From Acidimicrobiia bacterium (GTDB taxonomy: Bacteria > Actinomycetota > Acidimicrobiia > Spongiisociales > JAHEDJ01), in assembly GCA_030598025.1 (NCBI GenBank), contig JAUVQS010000040.1, positions 1 to 10,836 on the forward strand: 10,836 bases of DNA, in the 5' to 3' direction. The first letter of the stretch is position 1; every line of letters starts with the position of its first letter. Below the pieces are notes generated by a model. The model saw nothing but the letters and a program-made list of their open reading frames with translations. It was not told the DNA's origin and ran no database searches. Position numbers and translations under genes: made by a program. This document shows positions 6,642-10,836 of the stretch, one piece after another.

Positions 6642-7919
6642 TCACTCGGCCAAAGGAAGTTCCACGGTGACGACGCCGCCGTTGTCAGACCGGACGGACA
6701 TCGTGCCACCAGCGTCCTCAACCGTGCGGCGTACGATATCCAGACCCAGACCCGTCGAATCACTGCCGGACCAACCTCGCTCCAGCGCCTCTTCGCCAAA
6801 GCCGTCGCCCCGATCCGCGACCATTAGTCGGACGAGGCCCGGCTCATCGGTGAGCGTTACGTCGAACCCAACGCCTGCTTCAGTATGCGCGAAGACATTC
6901 GCCAGCAGAGCATCGATCGCCGCTCCAACATCGACCTCGGCACCCGCGATCATCCGAGCGCCGTCCGGAAGAGTTGCCGACCAGTTTCGCTCTTGCTCAT
7001 CGGCCAGCGCCCCCCAGAACCGAACACGGTCGGCCACGACTGCCACAAGGTCGGCGATCACGCCGCCGGCCTGCCGCATGGGCCGGCGAGCCTCGCGGAT
7101 CACATAATCCACGGTTCGCTCGAGCTCACCCACATCATCACGCAGACGCCCGGCCACAACCTCGTCGTCCACCGCATCAATGTCGAGCCTCAGCGCGGTC
7201 AAAGGCGTCCGAAGCCGGTGCGACAGATCCGCGGCAGCCTCGCGCTCGATGGCCAGGAGCCGGCCGATCCGCCCGGAGAGCCGGTTGAATGCCCGTCCGA
7301 CTTCCTGCACCTCGCGCGGCCCAGACGCATCAACTTGAGCGTCAAGATCACCCTCGGCCAGGCGATGTGCACCATCGGCCAACTCGCGAACCGGTCCCGT
7401 GATCGATCGGGCCAGCCGATCTGCAACCAGGACTGCGATACCAACGAGAGCGAAGCCGAGCAGGATGAGTATGAGGCGGGCCGACCCGACGTTCTCGGAC
7501 AGCAATGCGTCTGGAACGAAGATCCGAACGAGAGTTGTCCTTCCTCCCCCTTCGCTGATCGGAACGAACAAGACCTCGCCTCCATCGACTTCGAACCTGG
7601 TGGTCGACTGCCGGTCGCGAGCCGACCGGACCAGCGAATCGATGGGAACCGGCGCTCCGGCCACGGAGTCGTCGAAGAACACAACGGAGGTGAGTCGTCC
7701 ATCGAAGGAAGCTTCGGTGGACACGAGACCGGTGATTTGGTCGCGATCGTCCGGGACCATCAAAGCGACGGCGCTGGCAAGAAACTGCGCATCGCGCTCG
7801 GCATTGTTCATCGCCCGATCATGAGCGAGTTGACCGACCAGACCTATCAAAGGAATGAGAAATGCAAGAGCGACCATCGAGGTGATGGCCGCAGACACCA
7901 GAATGAGGCGCCGGCGCAT
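6642..7919 (-). CDS. HAMP-domain sensor histidine kinase
   Basis: A 425-residue membrane kinase of a two-component system. A first membrane segment (about 5-30) and a second (about 146-168) flank an extracytoplasmic sensor domain of about 115 residues that I cannot classify. HAMP follows at about 169-222, then the H-box DLSHRLRTPLT with phospho-acceptor His234, the N-box around Asn341 (ALLANVFAHT), the G1 box DRGDGF at 369-374, and the G2 box STGLGLDIV with Gly390 and Gly392. All catalytic motifs are intact. The start ATG 7919 shares one base with the stop of the response regulator (TGATG), so translation is probably coupled. No separate SD is visible. The frame remains open for 48 codons upstream, but that part is antisense-like and Arg-rich. 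Its likely partner is the adjacent regulator, which is frameshifted in this sequence. Confidence 0.9.
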   Translation of the reverse strand: MRRRLILVSAAITSMVALAFLIPLIGLVGQLAHDRAMNNAERDAQFLASAVALMVPDDRDQITGLVSTEASFDGRLTSVVFFDDSVAGAPVPIDSLVRSARDRQSTTRFEVDGGEVLFVPISEGGGRTTLVRIFVPDALLSENVGSARLILILLGFALVGIAVLVADRLARSITGPVRELADGAHRLAEGDLDAQVDASGPREVQEVGRAFNRLSGRIGRLLAIEREAAADLSHRLRTPLTALRLDIDAVDDEVVAGRLRDDVGELERTVDYVIREARRPMRQAGGVIADLVAVVADRVRFWGALADEQERNWSATLPDGARMIAGAEVDVGAAIDALLANVFAHTEAGVGFDVTLTDEPGLVRLMVADRGDGFGEEALERGWSGSDSTGLGLDIVRRTVEDAGGTMSVRSDNGGVVTVELPLAE

Positions 7920-8598
7920 CAGTCCGGAACGACGAGCTTGACGCCGACGCCGCGCACCGTATGAAGGTAGCGGGCTTCTGCTGCGGTTTCCCCCAGCTTC
8001 TTGCGCAGCCAGGAGAGATGGACGTCGACCGTTTTGTCGCCGCCTCCATACGGCTGCCGCCACACTTCAGCGAGCAGTTCTCGCTTCGAGATCACGTCGC
8101 CGACATGCTCCGCCAGGTAGGCGAGGAGGTCGAACTCTTCCGAGTCAACTCGAGGGAATCGCCCCCCAAGGTTGCCTCCCTCGAGCGACCATCGATGACC
8201 AGATCGCCTACCTCGAGCGTCGTGCTGCCGCTGCCCTGATCGATCCGACGTAGCACCGCCCGCAGTCGGGCATCAATCTGCTCGCCGGAGAAGGGTTTGA
8301 CCACATAGTCATCCGCACCTGCATCCAGGACGCTGACAATCTCGGCTTCCTCATCGCGGGCGGTCGCAACAATGATCGGCAGCTGCGAGACGGCGCGGAT
8401 CATCTTGAGTACCTCGACTCCATCGAGATCAGGCAGCCCAAGATCGAGGATTACCGCATCGGGAGTGTGGGATATTACATGCTCGAGGCCCTCGAGACCG
8501 GTAGCCACGCTGTCGACATCGTGACCCCGCCCGGCCAGGGCACGGGCAAGTGATTGACGAATCCGAACGTCATCTTCGATCAGAAGTATCGATGGCAT
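7919..8598 (-). pseudogene. OmpR/PhoB-family response regulator, frameshifted
   Basis: The receiver domain is complete: acidic pocket EDD near the N-terminus, phospho-Asp in VILDLGLPDLDG (residue 52 from ATG 8598), the Thr of IIVATARDE and the Lys of YVVKPF. The frame continues through the linker to LTRK, then breaks at about 8135-8138. One base shifted, the sequence continues perfectly as EFDLLAYLAEHVGDVISK, then a winged helix with KTVDVHLSWLRKKL and YLHTVRGVGVKL, ending at TGA 7919-7921. With one extra G the gene would encode about 226 residues, the normal length. As it stands, the receiver frame runs on to 8092 with a meaningless tail. No stops interrupt either half, so this is a very recent mutation or a sequence error. 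I chose ATG 8598; GTG 8607 is possible. It lies directly upstream of the histidine kinase. Confidence 0.8.
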
Positions 8599-8605
8599 GA
8601 GGCTC

Positions 8606-8611
8606 ACCCTA
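8606..8611 (-). promoter_or_regulatory. candidate -10 of the response regulator/kinase operon
   Basis: The minus strand reads TAGGGT (TANNNT). It would start transcription about 1 nt before ATG 8598, a nearly leaderless message. The same hexamer occurs at 10143-10148 upstream of the DGPF gene. Confidence 0.35.
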
Positions 8612-8652
8612 CCCAGCCCGGGTCGACCGACCTCATGGCAGGTTGCTCTTTT

Positions 8653-8681
8653 GCACTCCTTTAACCATCCGTTAGGAGTGC
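8653..8681. promoter_or_regulatory. inverted/direct repeat, candidate response-regulator operator
   Basis: The arms GCACTCCT (8653-8660) and AGGAGTGC (8674-8681) are perfect 8-bp complements. AAC/GTT (8663-8665 with 8671-8673) extends the stem around a CATCC loop, with two bulged T. The same stretch can be read as two half-sites, TTTAAC and GTTAGG (8660-8665 and 8671-8676), spaced by 5 bp. This 11-bp period is typical of OmpR-family binding sites (compare the PmrA box). It lies between the divergent regulator and exported-protein genes. A terminator role is unlikely because both genes read away from it. Confidence 0.45.
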
Positions 8682-8698
8682 CATCATGGCCGGGATGA

Positions 8699-8704
8699 GA
8701 GAAT
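8699..8704 (+). promoter_or_regulatory. weak candidate -10 of the exported protein gene
   Basis: GAGAAT ends 6 nt before GTG 8711, where a -10 for a leaderless transcript would be. It matches only the key A and final T of TANNNT, so chance is a real possibility. Confidence 0.25.
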
Positions 8705-8710
8705 GAAATC

Positions 8711-9313
8711 GTGAAATCCCGACTGATCGCCGCATGGATACTGTCAACCGTGGTCGCCGTGACGCTCGCCTATCAGGCCGTCGGCCTGGTGGGGACACAG
8801 GTGACCGAGGGAGCACCGCTGCTTGCTGCCGTCGAGGTGACTTCGACCACGATCAGCGCCGAAGACCTTCCTCCTGTTCCGCCGACCGTCACGATCCCCG
8901 ATGATCTAGAAGATCGCGTTGACGCGCCGCCGGTGAGCCAACCTACCGATGCGGTCGTCGACTCGACAGCGCCCGGCTCAACGCCGAGCACCGCCACGAC
9001 TTCGCCGGCGGATACCACCTCCACGACCTCACCCCCGGACGGCTCGACTACCACCACAGCTCCCGACTCGACTGCCACTCCAACCATCTTCATCATCCCC
9101 TCCGACGGCGGCACGGTGAACATCGTCTGCACCGGCGACTCGATCGGCTTCCGATCGGCACTTGCCAGTCCAGGTTTTCAGACATCCGTTAAGTCTGAGG
9201 GTCCACAAGAAGTTCGCGTCAACTTCGAAGACCTCAGCAAGGACCGCACCTTTGAGATCAAGGCAACCTGTCGCGACGGCGAGGTCGATGCTGAGGTAGG
9301 CGAGGACGACTGA
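8711..9313 (+). CDS. membrane-anchored Thr/Ser/Pro-rich exported protein
   Basis: I do not recognise a family for this 200-residue protein. A short positive N-terminus (KSR) and a hydrophobic segment at about 5-28 suggest a signal anchor or uncleaved signal peptide. Residues about 45-125 are a low-complexity linker rich in Thr, Ser, Pro and Asp, a likely cell-wall-spanning stalk. Residues about 125-195 look like a small beta-rich domain with two Cys (140 and 187) that could form a disulphide outside the cell. The tail is acidic. The start is GTG 8711; a nearby ATG is out of frame and no good SD is present. It diverges from the response regulator gene across the repeat at 8653-8681, so regulation by that system, or a sensing role with the kinase, is plausible inference. 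Confidence 0.75.
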   Translation: MKSRLIAAWILSTVVAVTLAYQAVGLVGTQVTEGAPLLAAVEVTSTTISAEDLPPVPPTVTIPDDLEDRVDAPPVSQPTDAVVDSTAPGSTPSTATTSPADTTSTTSPPDGSTTTTAPDSTATPTIFIIPSDGGTVNIVCTGDSIGFRSALASPGFQTSVKSEGPQEVRVNFEDLSKDRTFEIKATCRDGEVDAEVGEDD

Positions 9314-9315
9314 CG

Positions 9316-9333
9316 CCCGCCGGTGATTGCGGG
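9316..9333 (+). terminator. weak hairpin just after the exported protein gene
   Basis: CCCGC (9316-9320) can pair with GCGGG (9329-9333) around an 8-nt loop, 3 nt after the stop codon. There is no T-run. A second GC-only pairing (9360-9365 with 9376-9381) lies further on. Either could slow or end transcription before the acetyltransferase gene, but the evidence is thin. Confidence 0.2.
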
Positions 9334-9440
9334 ACCGAGGAGCCGGAACAGAAGCGGGCGCCGGCCGCTACGTGCGCCGGCACGCCGATCCGCCGTTCGC
9401 ACCCGTAATCGCACGAACCTCTCACGAATTCCGGCAAACT

Positions 9441-9980
9441 ATGGTCATGTCTGCCATCGTCCGATTCACCACGGCCGACGCATCAAGGGAATGCCTGGGT
9501 CAGATCCGAGGACTCTTCTCCACCGCCTTCGACGAGAACTTCACGGAACAGGATTGGGAGCATGTCCTGGGAGGCTGGCATGTTGTGATCAAAGACGACG
9601 GTGTCGTCATCGCTCACGCGGCCGTTGTTGCGCGAGTGCTCGAGGTGGCGGACCGGGCTTTCCACACCGGGTACGTGGAGGGGGTTGCCACTCATCCGGG
9701 AAGACAGCGAGAAGGGCTCGGCTCCCAGACGATGAGCGAAGTCTCCCACCTGCTCCGAAGTGAGTTCGAGCTGGGTGCTCTATCAACCAGCGTTCACGAC
9801 TTCTACGAACGTCTCGGATGGAAGCGATGGCAGGGCCCCACCTACGTTCAACACAATTCGGAACTGGTCCGCACCGAAGAAGAGGACGGCGGCGTGATGG
9901 CCTTGCCGTTCGGGCCCAGCCGGGACATCGATCTTACTTCGTCGCTCTCGTGTCAGAGTCGACCCGGTGACGACTGGTAG
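9441..9980 (+). CDS. aminoglycoside 2'-N-acetyltransferase, AAC(2')-I family
   Basis: A 179-residue GNAT protein that would acetylate the 2'-amino group of aminoglycosides with acetyl-CoA in the cytoplasm. From memory it aligns along its whole length with mycobacterial AAC(2')-Ic: AFDENFTEQDWEHVLGG (residues 29-45), VIAHAAVV (56-63), GYVEGVATHP (77-86), then the acetyl-CoA loop RQREGLG (88-94), ELGALSTS (110-117), FYERLGW (121-127), and a tail ending in Asp-Asp-Trp. The C-terminal Trp contributes to the aminoglycoside site in the mycobacterial enzyme. Length also matches (181 residues there). ATG 9441 is chosen; ATG 9447 is an alternative, and the frame is open further upstream to 9327 without homology. 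No SD is visible. Resistance or another natural acceptor substrate is possible, since the mycobacterial gene is intrinsic rather than acquired. Confidence 0.85.
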   Translation: MVMSAIVRFTTADASRECLGQIRGLFSTAFDENFTEQDWEHVLGGWHVVIKDDGVVIAHAAVVARVLEVADRAFHTGYVEGVATHPGRQREGLGSQTMSEVSHLLRSEFELGALSTSVHDFYERLGWKRWQGPTYVQHNSELVRTEEEDGGVMALPFGPSRDIDLTSSLSCQSRPGDDW

Positions 9981-10053
9981 GGCATGTATGCCGGTCTGCG
10001 TGGATCGCGGTGCGCTCGTTCTTGCTCCGCAATCTGGGTGTTCGGCGCAGCGT

Positions 10054-10064
10054 TGTGGGACAAT
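10054..10064 (+). promoter_or_regulatory. candidate extended -10, repeat of the GTPase-operon motif
   Basis: TGTGGGACAAT is identical to the minus-strand 11-mer just upstream of the GTPase operon. It lies in the 207-nt gap before the DGPF gene and would give a leader of about 117 nt. The rest of that gap shows no gene I can support. Confidence 0.3.
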
Positions 10065-10142
10065 GGCGGCTCCACCGACACCCCCGGGTCTCTCAGGAAA
10101 CCTTGCGGCTGGGTGTCCTCGTGCGCCGATTCCATTCGTAGG

Positions 10143-10148
10143 TAGGGT
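10143..10148 (+). promoter_or_regulatory. candidate -10 of the DGPF/sigma operon
   Basis: TAGGGT (TANNNT) would start transcription near 10155, giving a leader of about 33 nt that includes the SD. A small hairpin (GCGGG 10153-10157 with CCCGC 10163-10167) would lie at the 5' end. No clear -35 was found. Confidence 0.35.
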
Positions 10149-10175
10149 GAGAGCGGGAGGGGCCCGCACCAACGA

Positions 10176-10182
10176 AGAGGAG
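10176..10182 (+). promoter_or_regulatory. ribosome binding site of the DGPF gene
   Basis: AGAGGAG ends 5 nt before ATG 10188, a good match to the anti-SD, and fixes this start. Confidence 0.65.
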
Positions 10183-10187
10183 AAACC

Positions 10188-10577
10188 ATGAGCCAGTACC
10201 TGTTGTCCGTTCACACCGCGAGTGGCGGAGAATCCCACCAGGAGCCGATGACTCCCGAGCAGATGCAGGCAATGATGAAGCCGATCTTGGCCCTCGAAGC
10301 CGAGATGACGGCGAGTGGTGCGTTCGTCTTCAGTGGCCGGCTCGCCGGACCGGACGCGGCGACGGTAGTCCGCGCGAGCGATGGCGACCGCGTTATGACC
10401 GACGGACCGTTCGTCGAATCGAAGGAGCACATCGCCGGGTTCTACATCATCAACGCCGACGACCTCGATGCGGCGCTGGCCTGGGCCGACAAGGTCACGG
10501 AGGCCATCCACGCTCCGATCGAAGTTCGTCCGTTCTTCGCGACCGGACGGGTGGCCGATCAGATGCCAGGTGCCTGA
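10188..10577 (+). CDS. YCII-related DGPF-domain protein
   Basis: A 129-residue small alpha/beta protein of the YCII-like superfamily in the DGPF subfamily. It begins with the typical strand QYLLSVHT, followed by a helix with MTPEQMQAMM (21-30). The signature TDGPFVESKEHIAGFYII starts at residue 71 (DGPF at 72-75) and leads into the helix ADDLDAALAWADK, ending with a VRPF strand (113-116). Length is normal for the family. DGPF genes are typically found next to ECF sigma factors of the ECF42 group, exactly as here: the sigma gene starts before this gene's stop. Biochemical function is not established; no enzymatic activity can be claimed from the sequence. It has its own SD and a candidate TAGGGT -10 upstream. 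Confidence 0.9.
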   Translation: MSQYLLSVHTASGGESHQEPMTPEQMQAMMKPILALEAEMTASGAFVFSGRLAGPDAATVVRASDGDRVMTDGPFVESKEHIAGFYIINADDLDAALAWADKVTEAIHAPIEVRPFFATGRVADQMPGA

Positions 10578-10836
10578 GGGGGCCCGCATCGTCGCCACCC
10601 CTCGGGATGTGACCGACGTCGAGCGCGTGTTCCGTGAGGCATACGGCCAGGCGGTGGCGACCCTGGCGCGTGTCTTCGGCGACATCACACTCGCCGAAGA
10701 CGCCGTCCAGGACGCGTTCGTCGTGGCCAGCGACCGGTGGCGGAGCGACGGCGTCCCACCCCACCCGGCGGGGTGGATCGTCACGACCGCACGAAACCGT
10801 GCAATCGATGTCCACCGCCGCTCGGCCCGGGGCCTG
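10570..10836 (+). CDS. ECF RNA polymerase sigma factor, ECF42-like (partial, 3' end outside window)
   Basis: Only the first 89 codons are present; the frame is open to the window edge. From GTG 10570 it reads TDVERVFREAYGQAVATLAR, then VFGDITLAEDAVQDAFVVA (sigma region 2 with the DAF core), then RW..DGVPPHPAGWIVTTARNRAIDVHRR, the typical end of region 2. The HPAGW and NRAID motifs are those of the DGPF-linked ECF42 type, which normally continues with region 4 and a long TPR-like C-terminal extension, not visible here. It overlaps the DGPF gene by 8 nt, implying coupled translation. GTG 10609, just before the conserved part, is an alternative start. No anti-sigma factor is visible; ECF42 proteins are thought to be controlled differently. 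Confidence 0.88.
   Translation, partial: MPEGARIVATPRDVTDVERVFREAYGQAVATLARVFGDITLAEDAVQDAFVVASDRWRSDGVPPHPAGWIVTTARNRAIDVHRRSARGL

Noticed and set aside
6885..7964. 359-codon plus-strand open frame
   Set aside because: Antisense to the histidine kinase gene, with no domain or start signal.
8092..8136. Programmed -1 frameshift in the response regulator
   Set aside because: No X-XXY-YYZ heptamer, no long homopolymer and no evident stimulatory structure at the break; a mutation or sequence error is simpler.
10063..10191. Small 42-codon frame whose TGA overlaps the DGPF start (ATGA)
   Set aside because: Pro/Ala/Gly-rich with no SD or recognisable feature; the overlap is probably chance, although it begins near the TGTGGGACAAT repeat.
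10157..10588. GAGGGG(G)CCCGCA occurring before (10157-10168) and after (10576-10588) the DGPF gene
   Set aside because: Short GC-rich direct repeat without target-site or mobile-element features; likely chance.
9783..10784. 333-codon minus-strand open frame
   Set aside because: It opposes the acetyltransferase end, the DGPF gene and the sigma gene, all well supported on the plus strand.
1..10836. Mobile element, prophage, CRISPR array or tRNA gene
   Set aside because: No transposase, integrase, terminal repeats, spaced direct repeats or tRNA-like folds were seen on either strand.

Overview
The window looks like chromosomal DNA of a high-GC Gram-positive bacterium (Actinomycetota). Signs are the GC-rich coding, GTG starts, several starts with no Shine-Dalgarno (SD) but a -10-like hexamer about 6 nt upstream, a paired actinobacterial-type YfjP-like GTPase operon, a mycobacterial-type AAC(2') acetyltransferase, and a DGPF protein with an ECF sigma factor. 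The Thr/Ser/Pro-rich exported protein resembles those of Acidimicrobiia, but assignment below phylum is a guess. There are no tRNA or rRNA genes, CRISPR arrays, transposases or phage genes, and coding density is very high.

Layout. (1) 186-1109, plus: a diacylglycerol/lipid kinase, overlapping tail to tail by 4 nt with (2) 1106-1966, minus: an eIF-2B/sugar-phosphate-isomerase-fold protein that lacks the Cys of the isomerases. (3) 2040-5316, minus: two overlapping, translationally coupled membrane-associated dynamin-like GTPases. (4) 5378-6640, plus: a coiled-coil protein with a complete PD-(D/E)xK nuclease-like signature, divergent from the GTPases across only 61 bp. Both starts there look leaderless. 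(5) 6642-8598, minus: a two-component system, with the response regulator upstream of the histidine kinase. The regulator carries a single-base frameshift that separates its receiver domain from its winged helix; both halves are otherwise intact. (6) 8711-9313, plus: a membrane-anchored Thr/Ser/Pro-rich exported protein, divergent from the regulator over about 110 bp that hold a conspicuous inverted/direct repeat, a candidate regulator operator. (7) 9441-9980, plus: an aminoglycoside 2'-N-acetyltransferase homologue. (8) 10188-10836, plus: a DGPF (YCII-like) protein and the start of an ECF sigma factor (ECF42-like arrangement), cut by the window end.

How the genes may work together. The GTPase pair is clearly one translational unit, and the PD-(D/E)xK protein may be co-regulated with it. 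The kinase, the regulator and the divergent exported protein form a plausible sensing module. The DGPF and sigma genes form a separate regulatory pair. The most unusual part is the block at 2040-6640: two tandem membrane GTPases, one with a degenerate G4 motif, back to back with a nuclease-like coiled-coil protein. A joint function is inference only.
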